A stretch of 64,000 bases of DNA from Thalassotalea sp. 1_MG-2023 (GCF_030546745.1 NZ_JAUOPD010000001.1:273142-337141); one strand, 5' to 3'. Counted from the stretch's first letter, positions 28,885-40,177 are shown. Notes: a model not told the origin generated them from the letters alone. Numbers and translations are program-made.

Positions 28885-30687
28885 ATGACAATTGAAATAT
28901 TACCCGCTCAACTTGCTAACCAAATAGCAGCGGGTGAAGTGGTTGAACGCCCTGCATCAGTGGTTAAAGAGTTGGTTGAAAACAGTTTAGATGCCGGTGC
29001 AACAGCAATAAAAATAGACATTGAAAAAGGTGGAGCAAAACGCATCCGTATTTCTGATAACGGCTGTGGCATTGCTAAACAAGAACTTACCTTAGCATTA
29101 AGTCGTCATGCGACGAGTAAAATCAAAGCATTAACCGACCTAGAAGGTATCGCTTCATTGGGTTTTAGAGGTGAAGCGTTAGCCAGTATAAGTTCTGTTG
29201 CGCGGTTATCATTAACATCAAAGCCCGCTGAACAACCAGAAGCATGGCAAGCACATGCTGAAGGTCGAGACATGGAAGTGACAGTGCAGCCGGCAGCTCA
29301 TGGTAACGGCACAACTATTGATGTAGTCGATTTATTTTTTAATACCCCAGCACGACGAAAATTTCTTCGGACAGAAAAAACAGAATTTAGCCATATTGAA
29401 GAAGTGGTAAAAAGAATTGCGCTTGCACGTTTCGATGTCGCAATAACGTTGACCCATAACCATAAAGTGATTAAACAATATCGCCTTGCTGACACCGACA
29501 CAAAGCGAAGTAAACGTGTTGCACAAGTGTGTGGACAAGCATTTATTGACCATGCGCTTGAAATTAACTGTCAGCATAGTGGAGTGTCGTTAACGGGGTG
29601 GCTAACCAAACCTAGCTTTCATCGCAATCAAAATGACTTATGCTATAGCTATGTTAATGGCCGCATGATGCGTGATAAATTAATTAATCATGCGATAAGG
29701 CAGGCCTATCAAGAGTTGTTACCTGCGGAAACATATCCAGCCTTTGTGTTATTTCTTAGGTTAAATGTACGAGAAGTGGATGTAAATGTGCACCCTGCAA
29801 AGCATGAAGTGAGGTTTCATCAAGGTCGCTATATTCACGATTTTATTTACGCAGCTTGCCATCAAGCACTTACTGAACAGACAGAACTGATAGAACAGCC
29901 CTCTGAAGCAATGTCGTCATATCAAAACATAGAACAGCCTACCGCTATCAGAGAAGCTGCAGAAAAGAGTCAGGATTATATCGCTCCCTTGAGGTCCTCA
30001 GGCTCGATATCTAGCCACAGAGCAACCAGCCAAAAGCCGTTTTCGTCGCAAGTGCCTTTAAATGCAGCTGAAAATTATCAACAACTAATGACGCCAGTGA
30101 CTGAGCAACCCCAGCAACTTTTAGAAGCGACGACAAAAAATTGGTTATTTGTCGCACCGCACTATGGACTGTTTGTTGATGATCAGCAACAAGTTCAATT
30201 CTGCTGTCTAAAACAGCTAGCTAAGAAAATTCTGCAAGAAAAAGTGTCGTCACAATGGCCAAAAGGTATCACGAGTCAACCTTTGCTATTACCCGTGAAG
30301 GTGAACGCTGATGAGACACATAGAAGCATTGTGAACAACCATCAAGAAAAACTTGAGCAGTTAGGCATAGTGGTTGAGCTTATTGGCGATAAGGCGGTAA
30401 AAATAAGGCAGTTTCCGGCAATGTTACGACATGTAGACGTTAGCTATTGTTACTTGGCGTTAATAGAAACTCTTAGTGCGAGTGAACTTGATTTAACGAG
30501 TGAAATATTCTGGCAACAAGCATTTGCAGAAGTTGCAATACCATCAAGCTTTCAAGCAGCAGACATTAACAAGTTGCTGCAAGAGTTCGAACACTATTTT
30601 CCGGAAAAAAATAAACAACAGCAAGTCTTGAAAACACTACCGATAGACCTTACATCAGCTATACAGCAATTACAGCAGGCCAATTAG
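28885..30687 (+). CDS. mutL: DNA mismatch repair protein MutL
   Basis: Dimeric GHKL ATPase that links MutS mismatch recognition to MutH and UvrD. 600 residues: ATPase domain (about 1-330) with [31 protein letters not shown] and [13 protein letters not shown], a variable linker rich in Ser/Gln/Glu (about 335-415), and a C-terminal dimerisation domain. No endonuclease motif (DQHAxxE) is visible; the matching region reads [15 protein letters not shown], as expected for MutH-dependent gammaproteobacteria. Four bases separate it from the amidase stop. Confidence 0.97.
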   Translation: MTIEILPAQLANQIAAGEVVERPASVVKELVENSLDAGATAIKIDIEKGGAKRIRISDNGCGIAKQELTLALSRHATSKIKALTDLEGIASLGFRGEALASISSVARLSLTSKPAEQPEAWQAHAEGRDMEVTVQPAAHGNGTTIDVVDLFFNTPARRKFLRTEKTEFSHIEEVVKRIALARFDVAITLTHNHKVIKQYRLADTDTKRSKRVAQVCGQAFIDHALEINCQHSGVSLTGWLTKPSFHRNQNDLCYSYVNGRMMRDKLINHAIRQAYQELLPAETYPAFVLFLRLNVREVDVNVHPAKHEVRFHQGRYIHDFIYAACHQALTEQTELIEQPSEAMSSYQNIEQPTAIREAAEKSQDYIAPLRSSGSISSHRATSQKPFSSQVPLNAAENYQQLMTPVTEQPQQLLEATTKNWLFVAPHYGLFVDDQQQVQFCCLKQLAKKILQEKVSSQWPKGITSQPLLLPVKVNADETHRSIVNNHQEKLEQLGIVVELIGDKAVKIRQFPAMLRHVDVSYCYLALIETLSASELDLTSEIFWQQAFAEVAIPSSFQAADINKLLQEFEHYFPEKNKQQQVLKTLPIDLTSAIQQLQQAN

Positions 30688-30694
30688 TTCTTAT

Positions 30695-31633
30695 ATGTCA
30701 TCTACGTTTAATGAGCTGCCGCCAGTTATTTGTTTAATGGGGCCGACGGCTTCAGGAAAAACAGCATTAGCATTTGAACTTTATGATGCATTACCTTGTG
30801 ACATCATCAGTGTAGATTCTGCGCTAGTATACAAGGATATGGACATTGGAACGGCAAAGCCAACATTAGCTGAGCAAGCGAGTTATCCGCATCGATTAAT
30901 CGATATTAAAGATGCGAGTGAAAGTTACTCTGCTGCTGAGTTTTGCCAAGACGCGTTAACAGAAATTGCTGAAATACGCGCCAAAGGTCGTATACCAATT
31001 TTGGTTGGCGGTACTATGATGTACTTTAAAAGCTTAATTGATGGTATTTCGCCATTACCTGAAGCAAATGCCAAAATTAGAGCTGAGATTGAAAAACAAG
31101 CAGATGTTATAGGTTGGCAAGGGTTACATGATGAATTAGCAAAGGTTGATCCGCAATCTGCGCAGCGTATTCATCCGAACGATCCGCAACGCTTAACAAG
31201 AGCATTAGAAGTATTTCGCATTACCGGTAACACTTTGACACAATTAACCGCAATAAAAGGTGAGAGACTAACCGGTAATGTTTTACAATTTGCGATTGCA
31301 CCGAAAGAACGTAAAGATTTACACGCTCGAATTGAACTGAGGTTTGAGCAAATGATTGCTCAAGGTTTTGAGCAAGAGGTCGTTAAATTAAAGGAACGTG
31401 GCGATTTACATGAAAACCTGCCTTCTATTCGTTGTGTTGGTTATCGTCAAATGTGGCAATATTTACAGGGTGAATGTAGTCATGAAGAAATGGTTTTTAA
31501 AGGTATATGTGCCACTAGGCAATTAGCAAAACGTCAGTTAACATGGTTACGTAACTGGCCAACACTTACTTGGTTAGCGATGGAGAATAAAAACAATCTT
31601 CAAGAAATTTTAAACGCAGTAAGCAAAGTGTAA
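30695..31633 (+). CDS. miaA: tRNA dimethylallyltransferase MiaA
   Basis: Adds a dimethylallyl group to A37 of tRNAs that read UNN codons. 312 residues with P-loop [60 protein letters not shown] and [14 protein letters not shown]. Follows mutL by 7 bases and precedes hfq, the conserved mutL-miaA-hfq-hflX-hflK-hflC order. Confidence 0.97.
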   Translation: MSSTFNELPPVICLMGPTASGKTALAFELYDALPCDIISVDSALVYKDMDIGTAKPTLAEQASYPHRLIDIKDASESYSAAEFCQDALTEIAEIRAKGRIPILVGGTMMYFKSLIDGISPLPEANAKIRAEIEKQADVIGWQGLHDELAKVDPQSAQRIHPNDPQRLTRALEVFRITGNTLTQLTAIKGERLTGNVLQFAIAPKERKDLHARIELRFEQMIAQGFEQEVVKLKERGDLHENLPSIRCVGYRQMWQYLQGECSHEEMVFKGICATRQLAKRQLTWLRNWPTLTWLAMENKNNLQEILNAVSKV

Positions 31634-31655
31634 ACATTGATGTATAATTAGTTTT

Positions 31656-31694
31656 GCAGATAGTATTGATTAAATTACTCTTTTGACTATCTGC
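31656..31694 (+). repeat. Inverted repeat in the miaA-hfq gap
   Basis: A perfect 9-base inverted repeat (GCAGATAGT at 31656-31664, ACTATCTGC at 31686-31694) with a 21-base A+T-rich loop. There is no T run after it, so it is not a standard terminator. It lies 23 bases after the miaA stop and 67 bases before hfq and could be an mRNA processing or control site, or simply stabilise the miaA 3' end. Confidence 0.45.
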
Positions 31695-31761
31695 TTAAAT
31701 ATTAAATTTTGAGTGAGTATTACTCGTTGATTTTGACAACAATAACAAAAGGGGCCAAATA

Positions 31762-32025
31762 ATGGCAAAGGGGCAATCTTTACAAGACCCATTTTTAAAT
31801 GCGTTACGTCGTGATCGCATTCCAGTAGCAATATACTTAGTGAATGGCATCAAACTACAAGGACAAGTAGAATCATTTGATCAATTTGTTATTTTATTAA
31901 AAAACACCGTAAGTCAAATGGTCTATAAACATGCCATTTCTACGGTTGTACCAGCTCGTGCAGTAAATACCGCACCACAAGCTAGTCAAACTGGTTTTAA
32001 TCAATCAGTGGAAAACGAAGATTAA
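31762..32025 (+). CDS. hfq: RNA chaperone Hfq
   Basis: Hexameric Sm-like protein that pairs small RNAs with mRNAs. 87 residues: Sm1 and Sm2 regions intact ([55 protein letters not shown]). The C-terminal tail is short (about 20 residues, acidic at the end) compared with 102-residue E. coli Hfq. AAAAGGGG precedes the ATG. The 128-base gap from miaA may hold an independent promoter, which I could not place with confidence. Confidence 0.97.
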   Translation: MAKGQSLQDPFLNALRRDRIPVAIYLVNGIKLQGQVESFDQFVILLKNTVSQMVYKHAISTVVPARAVNTAPQASQTGFNQSVENED

Positions 32026-32046
32026 TGGCAGTAACTCGTATTGTTC

Positions 32047-32061
32047 GGAGTTGTTCATTTG
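32047..32061 (+). promoter_or_regulatory. Ribosome site and TTG start of hflX
   Basis: GGAG at 32047-32050, then 8 bases, then TTG at 32059-32061. This TTG encodes the first residue of a protein beginning M-FDRYQAGEQ, matching the conserved HflX start. It therefore decides against the earlier in-frame TTG at 32041. Confidence 0.75.
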
Positions 32062-33345
32062 TTTGATCGTTATCAAGCAGGTGAACAAGCGATACTTGTT
32101 CATGTAGATTTTCCAGACGAAAATGCCCGCGAAGACTTACAAGAGTTTGAAATGCTTGTAGGCTCCGCTGGCATAGAATCGCTTGCTGTTGTAACAGGTA
32201 AGCGCGTTACACCGCACCCAAAATTCTTTGTAGGGAGTGGTAAAGCGGAAGAAATCGCTGAAGCAGTGACATGTTATCAAGCAAATGTCGTACTCTTTAA
32301 TCACAGTTTATCCCCATCTCAAGAAAAGAATGTTGAAGCATTATGTAAGTGTCGTGTAGTTGATCGTACAACCTTAATACTCGATATTTTTGCCCAACGT
32401 GCTCGTACGCATGAAGGTAAGTTGCAAGTTGAGCTTGCTCAGCTTAAACATATAAGTACGCGACTAATCAGAGGGTGGACGCATTTAGAGCGTCAAAAAG
32501 GGGGAATTGGTCTTCGAGGACCTGGTGAAACTCAATTAGAAACTGATAGACGCTTGCTTCGAGAAAGAATGACAAACATTCGTAAGCGTTTAGAAAAAGT
32601 TGAAAAACAACGCCAGCAAGGTAGAAGGGCTCGGAATAGAGCGGAAATTCCAACGGTGTCGTTAGTTGGATATACCAATGCAGGTAAGTCAACCTTGTTT
32701 AATCGCATTACCCAAGCGGGAGTTTATGCTGCCGATCAACTGTTCGCGACTTTAGATCCAACGTTACGAAAAATTGAGGTAGAAGATGTTGGCCGGGTTA
32801 TATTAGCAGACACGGTTGGCTTTATTCGCCATTTACCTCACGACTTAGTGGCTGCATTTAAAGCGACATTAACTGAAACACGTGAGGCTGAAATACTGCT
32901 TCATGTTATTGATATTGCAGATGAACGACGTTCAGAAAATATTGAACAGGTACAAGCTGTTCTTGATGAAATAGACGCTGGTGATGTACCTCAGCTGTTA
33001 ATTTGCAACAAAATTGATATGCTCGAAGATGGTGAGCCTAGAATAGATCGTGATGAATCAGGGTTACCAATTCGTGTTTGGTTATCTGCGCAAGCGGGTA
33101 TTGGCATTGATTTATTATTCATGGCATTAAGCGAGCGTATGGCTCGTAAAATCGTTAAATTTAGTTTAAAAATACCACCAGCATACGGTAAATTACGCGG
33201 TGAATTATATGATTTAAACTGCATTGAACGAGAGTCATATGATGAACAAGGTAATTGTTTAATAGAGGTAAAATTACCGGAACAAGAGTGGAATAAATTA
33301 AGAAAACAAGATGAAGTGCACATAGAACGCTTTATCGAAAGTTAA
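32059..33345 (+). CDS. hflX: Ribosome-associated GTPase HflX
   Basis: Obg-related GTPase that binds and splits stalled or heat-damaged ribosomes. 428 residues: N-terminal HflX domain, then GGIGLRGPGETQLETDRR, a coiled linker (RKRLEKVEKQRQQGRRAR), and a G domain with GYTNAGKSTLF (G1), DTVGFIRHLPHDLV (G3) and NKID (G4). The start is a TTG with a well-spaced GGAG; a longer frame from 32041 lacks support and homologues start at FDRY. It follows hfq by 33 bases and is likely part of the same transcript. Confidence 0.95.
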   Translation: MFDRYQAGEQAILVHVDFPDENAREDLQEFEMLVGSAGIESLAVVTGKRVTPHPKFFVGSGKAEEIAEAVTCYQANVVLFNHSLSPSQEKNVEALCKCRVVDRTTLILDIFAQRARTHEGKLQVELAQLKHISTRLIRGWTHLERQKGGIGLRGPGETQLETDRRLLRERMTNIRKRLEKVEKQRQQGRRARNRAEIPTVSLVGYTNAGKSTLFNRITQAGVYAADQLFATLDPTLRKIEVEDVGRVILADTVGFIRHLPHDLVAAFKATLTETREAEILLHVIDIADERRSENIEQVQAVLDEIDAGDVPQLLICNKIDMLEDGEPRIDRDESGLPIRVWLSAQAGIGIDLLFMALSERMARKIVKFSLKIPPAYGKLRGELYDLNCIERESYDEQGNCLIEVKLPEQEWNKLRKQDEVHIERFIES

Positions 33346-33420
33346 CAGACTGATATATTAGAGCAATTCTTGACTTAATATGTCATTTATAGGCATAGAG
33401 TATTAATAGCGGAGAGCGTT

Positions 33421-34566
33421 ATGGCTTGGAACGAACCAGGGAAAGATGATAAAGACCCCTGGAAAAATAAAGGTGGTAAAAACCAAGGACCACCGGATCT
33501 AGATGATTTAATCAAAGATTTAGGTAATAAGTTTGGTGGTGTATTTGGCGGCAAGTCTTCTGGTGGTAGCGGTAAAAGCTTCTCATCAATCGGCTTAGCG
33601 CTGGCCATCATTGTTTCAGTACTTGTGTACGCGTTTAGTGGTTTTTATACCATCAAAGAAGCTGAAAAAGGTATCGTACTAAGATTTGGTCAGTATGCTG
33701 GCACAGTAGAGCCAGGCTTACGTTGGAAGTGGACATTCGTTGAACGAGTGATCCCTGTTGATATTCAAACAACACGAGATCTTCCAGCGTCAGGGTTTAT
33801 GCTAACGCAAGATGAAAACGTAGTACGTGTTGAAATGCAAATTCAATACCGTGTTGTTGACCCACGTAACTATGTATTTAGCGTAACCAATGCTGATGAT
33901 AGCTTAAGCCAATCATTAGATAGTGCATTACGCTATGTTGTTGGTCATTCAATCATGGATGATGTGCTAACAAGTGGGCGTGAAATTGTGCGTCAAGCGG
34001 TTTGGACAGAATTAGAAAAAGTGATTGAACCCTACAATTTAGGTATTTTAATTGTTGATGTTAACTTTAAAGATGCTCGTCCTCCAGAAGAAGTAAAAGA
34101 TGCATTTGATGATGCTATTGCAGCTCAAGAAGATGAGGTTAGGTTTTTACGAGAAGCTGAAGCATATGCTCGTGGTATAGAGCCACGTGCTCGTGGCCGT
34201 GTTAAGAGAATGGAACAAGAAGCGTTAGCCTATAAGGAGCAAACCGTATTAGATGCTGAAGGTTCGGTTGCTCGTTTTTCAAAATTGTTGCCTGAATATA
34301 AAGCCGCACCAGAAGTTACGCGTCAACGCTTATATTTAACTACGATGGAAAAGGTTTACAGCAATACCAGTAAGGTTATGGTCGACGTTGATGGTGGTAA
34401 TAACATGATGTACTTGCCGCTCGATAAAATTATTCAACAGCAATCAGCGAATTCACCAAGAGTGAATAATCAGTCGAGTCAACCTGTGACAACACCACAT
34501 TCCTCTAAGAACTCAGCGCCGTCTACTTCAGGTCGTGCTGATCGCTTCAACAATGGGAGAAATTAA
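33421..34566 (+). CDS. hflK: FtsH protease modulator HflK
   Basis: SPFH/band-7 membrane protein that forms a cage with HflC around FtsH. 381 residues: a Gly/Lys-rich cytoplasmic N-terminus (MAWNEPGKDDKDPWKNKGGKN), one membrane segment (about 61-78), the SPFH domain (GFYTIKEAEKGIVLRFGQYAG, VNFKDARPPEEVKDAFDDA), a coiled coil and a low-complexity Ser/Thr/Asn tail. Three bases separate it from hflC. Confidence 0.96.
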   Translation: MAWNEPGKDDKDPWKNKGGKNQGPPDLDDLIKDLGNKFGGVFGGKSSGGSGKSFSSIGLALAIIVSVLVYAFSGFYTIKEAEKGIVLRFGQYAGTVEPGLRWKWTFVERVIPVDIQTTRDLPASGFMLTQDENVVRVEMQIQYRVVDPRNYVFSVTNADDSLSQSLDSALRYVVGHSIMDDVLTSGREIVRQAVWTELEKVIEPYNLGILIVDVNFKDARPPEEVKDAFDDAIAAQEDEVRFLREAEAYARGIEPRARGRVKRMEQEALAYKEQTVLDAEGSVARFSKLLPEYKAAPEVTRQRLYLTTMEKVYSNTSKVMVDVDGGNNMMYLPLDKIIQQQSANSPRVNNQSSQPVTTPHSSKNSAPSTSGRADRFNNGRN

Positions 34567-34569
34567 GCA

Positions 34570-35451
34570 ATGAAAAACTTTATTATTGCCCTTATTGCCG
34601 CCCTGTTGGTGCTAGCAGTTTCTGCTGTCTTTGTTGTATTCGAAGGTCAGCGTGGCATTGTGTTTCAATTTTCAAAAATTAAACGTGACGATGCCGGCCA
34701 AATGATGGTTTATGAGCCAGGGTTACATTTTAAAATACCGTTTATTGAATCTGTTCGTAAGATGGATGCGCGTATCCAAACGTTAGATGAAGAACCTGAT
34801 CGCTTTGTTACATCAGAGAAAAAAGATTTAATGGTTGATTCATACGCGAAGTGGCGCATTGTTGATTTCTCAACGTATTACTTACGTACTTCAGGCTCTA
34901 TAGAAAATGCTAGAGCATTACTGAAACAGAAAATTAATAATGGCTTACGTACTGAATTTGGTTCCCGCACCATTAAAGAAATAGTTTCTGGCGATCGTGA
35001 CACTATCATGAAAAAAGCGCTAGAAAGCGCTGAAAGTAGTCGTGAAGACTTAGGTATTGATGTTATTGATGTGCGAGTTAAAGCCATTAACTTGCCGACA
35101 GAAGTAAGTAATTCAATTTACGATCGAATGCGTGCTGAACGTACCGCAGTAGCAAAAGAACATCGTTCAAAAGGTCAAGAGCAGGCAGAGATTATTCGAG
35201 CCACAATTGATGCAAAAGTAACGGTTATGTTAGCTAACGCGCAAAAAGAAGCGTTTGAAATTCGTGGTGAAGGTGACGCATTAGCGGCAAAAGTGTATGC
35301 GGATGCTTTTAAAGAAGATGCCGAATTTTATAGCTTTGTAAGAAGTTTAGAAGCATATGAAAACAGCTTTAATAGTAAAAACGATATCATGGTTGTGAAA
35401 CCTGATAGTGACTTCTTCCGTTATTTGAAGAATACAGCTAAATCAAAGTAA
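34570..35451 (+). CDS. hflC: FtsH protease modulator HflC
   Basis: Partner of HflK. 293 residues: N-terminal membrane segment (about 5-23), SPFH domain (FVVFEGQRGIVFQFSKIKRD, GLHFKIPFIESVRKMDARIQT), and the typical VSNSIYDRMRAERTAVAKEHRSKG and AEIIRATIDAKV helices. Genes hflK and hflC are nearly contiguous and surely co-translated. A hairpin terminator or attenuator follows 20 bases after the stop. Confidence 0.96.
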   Translation: MKNFIIALIAALLVLAVSAVFVVFEGQRGIVFQFSKIKRDDAGQMMVYEPGLHFKIPFIESVRKMDARIQTLDEEPDRFVTSEKKDLMVDSYAKWRIVDFSTYYLRTSGSIENARALLKQKINNGLRTEFGSRTIKEIVSGDRDTIMKKALESAESSREDLGIDVIDVRVKAINLPTEVSNSIYDRMRAERTAVAKEHRSKGQEQAEIIRATIDAKVTVMLANAQKEAFEIRGEGDALAAKVYADAFKEDAEFYSFVRSLEAYENSFNSKNDIMVVKPDSDFFRYLKNTAKSK

Positions 35452-35471
35452 TTTGTTAACGTTAAAGTTGT

Positions 35472-35506
35472 AAGGCCATGCTCAGTTTAATGATCATGGC
35501 CTTTTT
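35472..35506 (+). terminator. Rho-independent terminator after hflC
   Basis: A perfect 9-base stem, AAGGCCATG (35472-35480) with CATGGCCTT (35495-35503), around a 14-base loop and followed by further T. It lies between hflC and the small DUF2065 gene, so it probably ends or attenuates the hfq-hflXKC transcript. Confidence 0.8.
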
Positions 35507-35521
35507 ATTATAAGGAATATA

Positions 35522-35710
35522 ATGACTGTTGAATTATTGCTAACGGCGTTTGGCCTTGCATTAATAATTGAGGGGCTGATACCAGCCTTGTTCCCAAATA
35601 AGTGGCGGAATTATGTGTTGAAAATAACACAAGAAAGTCCCACGAACATCCGTACGATGGGAATAATTGTCGCTTTAATCGGTTGTTTTGTCTTATGGTT
35701 GTTTTATTAA
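35522..35710 (+). CDS. yjeT: DUF2065 small inner-membrane protein (YjeT family)
   Basis: 62 residues with two membrane helices (about 2-22 and 42-61) around a short basic loop (PNKWRNYVLKITQESPTNIRTMG). This is the DUF2065/YjeT family, found between hflC and purA in many gammaproteobacteria. Function unknown. It has its own ribosome site (AAGGA) and lies 15 bases after the terminator, so it may be expressed by read-through. Confidence 0.88.
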   Translation: MTVELLLTAFGLALIIEGLIPALFPNKWRNYVLKITQESPTNIRTMGIIVALIGCFVLWLFY

Positions 35711-35713
35711 AAT

Positions 35714-35750
35714 AAAAGAATCTTGCTGATAAGTAACTCTGATTCTTTTA
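35714..35750 (+). terminator. Probable terminator after the DUF2065 gene
   Basis: AAAAGAATC (35714-35722) pairs perfectly with GATTCTTTT (35741-35749) around an 18-base loop. The stem is A+T-rich and the loop long, so the call is less sure than the one after hflC. Confidence 0.5.
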
Positions 35751-35787
35751 AATTTTAAAATCGTATTAAAAACCACCAAATAATTCC

Positions 35788-35816
35788 TTGGCCTCAATTA
35801 GGGTTTTTGGTAGAAT
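35788..35816 (+). promoter_or_regulatory. Sigma-70-type promoter for purA
   Basis: TTGGCC (35788-35793), 17 bases, then TAGAAT (35811-35816). The start would fall some 25 bases before the purA ATG. Confidence 0.6.
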
Positions 35817-35826
35817 CCCCGCCTAA

Positions 35827-37143
<1,317 letters not shown>

Positions 37144-37164
37144 ACGAATGCGTTTTATCATTTT

Positions 37165-37191
37165 AAAAACCACCATTTTGGTGGTTTTTTT
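37165..37191 (+). terminator. Rho-independent terminator after purA
   Basis: AAAAACCACC (37165-37174) pairs perfectly with GGTGGTTTTT (37180-37189) around a 5-base loop, followed by further T. It begins 22 bases after the purA stop. Confidence 0.92.
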
Positions 37192-37287
37192 ATATGGTGT
37201 TTATCATGATTGTTCACTTTATAAATTGCCTTCACGCACATTCAATTGTTTTTGTTCTATACTAGATCTAAGAGGTGAGGGTAGTGA

Positions 37288-38037
37288 ATGAAAGCGATAT
37301 CGATAATATTTTTTTTAATGCTGTTATTACCTTTAACGGCGAAAGAGTTTACGGTTGGGGTTCAAAACACTTCTTTCTACCCTTTGTATGACTTTCCTAA
37401 CCCCAGCCATACTAAAGATCTTCTTGATGCGTTTGCAAAGTCTAAAGGTTATACCTTTACCTATATAGCCCTGCCAGTTAAGCGCACGAACTTCTGGTAT
37501 AAAGAAAATGCGATTGATTTTAAATACCCAGACAATAGACGTTGGACAAGCGGCCGAAGTTATTATCCGCTTTTAAAATTTAGTTTACCTACTGTTGAAC
37601 TGTTAGCTGCAGCGATAGTGCCAGTAGAGAAATTAGGCCGTAAACGTGAAGAAATTAAACAATTAGGCACCATATTTGGCTTTCATCCAACCTTGTGGTT
37701 AGATTTAATCGAAAAGGGTAATACTGAAGTTGTTGAAAGCCCATCTACGTTAAATATTGTTAAACAAGCTGCGCATGGTTATGTAGATGCGTTGAACATA
37801 GAACCTGCGGTGGTTAAGCATCATTTACGTTTGTTAAATAAAGAAGGAGCACTAGTGATTGATGAGAGTCTGCCTCACGAAGTATATAGTTATCACCTGT
37901 CTACAATTCATTATCCTGAAGTATTAAAAGAGTTTGATCAATTCCTCTTGAATAATCAGGCTTTGTTAGAAAAGCTCAAGAAAAAGTATCATATCGATGA
38001 TATTAGCGCATATAAAAAAAATGAGCAGAACAAATAG
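37288..38037 (+). CDS. Periplasmic solute-binding-like protein, orphan
   Basis: 249 residues with a signal peptide (KAISIIFFLMLLLPLTAKEF) and a bilobed SBP_bac_3-like body (FTVGVQNTSFYPLYDF, LDAFAKSKGYTFTYIALPVKR). Relatives in Alteromonadales are annotated as periplasmic amino-acid-binding-like proteins, often standing alone. No permease or ATPase gene is adjacent, so it may act as a stand-alone sensor or scavenger; the ligand is unknown. It lies between purA's terminator and a 393-base gap. Confidence 0.65.
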   Translation: MKAISIIFFLMLLLPLTAKEFTVGVQNTSFYPLYDFPNPSHTKDLLDAFAKSKGYTFTYIALPVKRTNFWYKENAIDFKYPDNRRWTSGRSYYPLLKFSLPTVELLAAAIVPVEKLGRKREEIKQLGTIFGFHPTLWLDLIEKGNTEVVESPSTLNIVKQAAHGYVDALNIEPAVVKHHLRLLNKEGALVIDESLPHEVYSYHLSTIHYPEVLKEFDQFLLNNQALLEKLKKKYHIDDISAYKKNEQNK

Positions 38038-38430
38038 CCTAGCCATTCAACTTTCTTATATTCTTTTCCTTTTTAATATAGCGAGAATAAAGCATACCCA
38101 CGTAAAAACAACTGTGATACTACCGAATGTAAATGTTAAAAAATTACGAGTTTAAATTGGTTAACGAACCTTAAATGACAATTTTACCCCGTTTAAATTC
38201 ATTTTTTTGATTTTTGAACGAAAAATAACAACATTATTCAACGTTAAGATATTGAGCATTAACGATTGTTATGTGTATTAGGTAAGAAAAGTGACTATGA
38301 TTTAATTCAATGCGCTTTATCGGCCGACTGGTCGGCCTTGCTAAGAGCTAAGAAGATCTTTTACTATAGCTCGAAAGAATAAAAACAATAACTTTACTTT
38401 AATTTTTAATATAACGCACAAGGACACCCC
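38038..38430. other. Gene-free 393-base stretch before maeB
   Basis: A+T-rich, with many stops in all frames and no convincing coding sequence. It must hold the promoter of the malic enzyme gene; a weak candidate is TTGAGC near 38252 with TATTAG about 18 bases on. A perfect G+C-rich hairpin lies at 38322-38337 and is listed separately. No RNA gene recognised. Confidence 0.6.
38322..38337 (+). repeat. Perfect G+C-rich hairpin in the maeB leader
   Basis: GGCCGAC-TG-GTCGGCC: a 7-base perfect stem (six pairs if a 4-base loop is needed) in an otherwise A+T-rich region, 94 bases before the malic enzyme ATG. No T run follows, so it is not a clear terminator. It could be a regulator-binding dyad or a leader RNA structure. 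Confidence 0.55.
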
Positions 38431-39672
38431 ATGACGGACTTTCGCCAAAAAGCTCTCGATTATCATCAGTTTCCTAAACCAGGGAAAATCGGCATTGAAT
38501 TAACAACACCAGCAGAAACTAGCCATGATTTAGCATTAGCATATAGCCCTGGTGTTGCAGAACCAGTGCGAGAGATTGCCGAAAACCCAGAGGCTGTTTA
38601 TCAATATACAGCTAAAGGAAATACCGTTGCTGTAATTACCAATGGTACGGCAATTTTAGGCTTGGGTAATTTAGGTGGTATGGCTGCAAAACCTGTGATG
38701 GAAGGTAAATCTTTACTCTTTAAACGCTTTGCAAATATTGATTCGATTGATTTAGAAGTAAAACATAAAACAGTTGAAGAATTTGTTACTACAGTTGCCA
38801 ATATCGCAGACAGCTTTGGTGGGATCAATCTTGAAGATATAAAAGCACCTGAATGCTTTGAAATTGAAAAGGCCTTAATAGAACGTTGTAAAGTTCCTGT
38901 GTTTCATGATGATCAACATGGAACCGCCATTGTGACTGCTGCGGGTATGATCAACGCGCTTGAAATTCAAGGGAAAGAGTTACGTCATGCAAATATTGTA
39001 TGTATGGGGGCGGGCGCAGCTGCTATTGCTTGCATGGAATTATTGATTAATTGCGGTGCTCAGCGTGAAAGAATTTATATGTTAGATACGAAAGGAGTTA
39101 TTCATCCTCGCCGTAATGATCTAAATGAATATAAAAAACTTTTTGCCAACAACACGGATAAAAGAACCCTTGATGATGTCATTGATGGTGCAGATGTTTT
39201 TGTTGGCGTATCAGGTCCAAATGTATTGTCAGCGGAACAGGTAAAATTAATGGCAAAAAACCCTGTTATATTTGCCTGTTCAAACCCTGACCCTGAAATA
39301 AAGCCTGAAATTGCATTGGCCGCAAGAGACGATGTGATTATTGCCACGGGCCGTTCTGACTACCCTAACCAAGTGAATAATGTGTTATGTTTCCCCTTTA
39401 TTTTTCGAGGTGCACTTGATGTACGTGCGCGTACCATCAACGATGAAATGAAGGTGGCTTGTGTACACGCTATTCGTGAAATAGCAAGAGAACCAGTACC
39501 TGATGAAGTATTATCAGCAAGTGGTGATAAGCAACTATCATTTGGCAAAGATTATATTATTCCTAAGCCTATGGATCCAAGGTTATGTCATCGGGTAGCT
39601 AAAGCGGTGGCACAAGCTGCGGTTGAGTCTGGCGTTGCTGCATTATCATTACCAGAAAAATATCAAGACTAG
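38431..39672 (+). CDS. maeB: Malic enzyme (oxaloacetate-decarboxylating), short form without PTA domain
   Basis: Oxidative decarboxylation of malate to pyruvate and CO2 with reduction of NAD(P). 413 residues: malic N-terminal domain (YSPGVAEPVREI, AVITNGTAILGLGNLGGMAAKPVMEGK) with catalytic Tyr/Lys region, metal-site DDQHGTAIVTAAG, and an NAD(P)-binding domain (VCMGAGAAAIACMELL). E. coli MaeB carries an extra phosphotransacetylase-like domain of about 330 residues, which is absent here. Cofactor preference cannot be read with confidence. AAGGA precedes the ATG. Confidence 0.92.
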   Translation: MTDFRQKALDYHQFPKPGKIGIELTTPAETSHDLALAYSPGVAEPVREIAENPEAVYQYTAKGNTVAVITNGTAILGLGNLGGMAAKPVMEGKSLLFKRFANIDSIDLEVKHKTVEEFVTTVANIADSFGGINLEDIKAPECFEIEKALIERCKVPVFHDDQHGTAIVTAAGMINALEIQGKELRHANIVCMGAGAAAIACMELLINCGAQRERIYMLDTKGVIHPRRNDLNEYKKLFANNTDKRTLDDVIDGADVFVGVSGPNVLSAEQVKLMAKNPVIFACSNPDPEIKPEIALAARDDVIIATGRSDYPNQVNNVLCFPFIFRGALDVRARTINDEMKVACVHAIREIAREPVPDEVLSASGDKQLSFGKDYIIPKPMDPRLCHRVAKAVAQAAVESGVAALSLPEKYQD

Positions 39673-39762
39673 CGACTAATGCATCGTTACTTAATGCGTT
39701 AAGTAACGATGCAAATATTATGACTGAGTTTGATAATGCAAACGCTGAATAAAGATTTATTT

Positions 39763-40092
39763 TTAATCTTCATCATCTTCAAAGACGCTAAAATCAGTAA
39801 TGCCTTGCTCAGCTAAAGCATCGCGAATACTTTTAGGTAACCTGTGCTCATTGTCTTTGGCAAGGTCTTCGTCGCTGGGTAATGGTTGGCCAGTGAAAGC
39901 GTGCAGAAATGCTTCACATAGTAATTCACTATTTGTTGCATGACGTAAATTATTAATCTGGCGACGTGTTCGTTCGTCGGTTAACACTTTTAACACACGA
40001 ATTGGAATCGACACGGTGATTTTTTTTACTTGCTCACTTTTTTTACCGTGTTCAGCATACGGGTTGATATATTCGCCATTCCATTCAGCCAT
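39763..40092 (-). CDS. metJ: Methionine repressor MetJ
   Basis: Ribbon-helix-helix repressor that uses S-adenosylmethionine as co-repressor to shut down methionine synthesis. 109 residues; [70 protein letters not shown] sequence is seen in pieces such as [15 protein letters not shown] (DNA-binding ribbon) and [15 protein letters not shown]. Divergent from metB with tandem met boxes between, exactly as in E. coli. Confidence 0.97.
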   Translation of the reverse strand: MAEWNGEYINPYAEHGKKSEQVKKITVSIPIRVLKVLTDERTRRQINNLRHATNSELLCEAFLHAFTGQPLPSDEDLAKDNEHRLPKSIRDALAEQGITDFSVFEDDED

Positions 40093-40177
40093 GAAAGACC
40101 TCTAGTTACCTATAATACATAATTACGTTGATTTTACTGTTTGTAGCATCTTAGTCAATATGAATGTGTAGAAGTTT

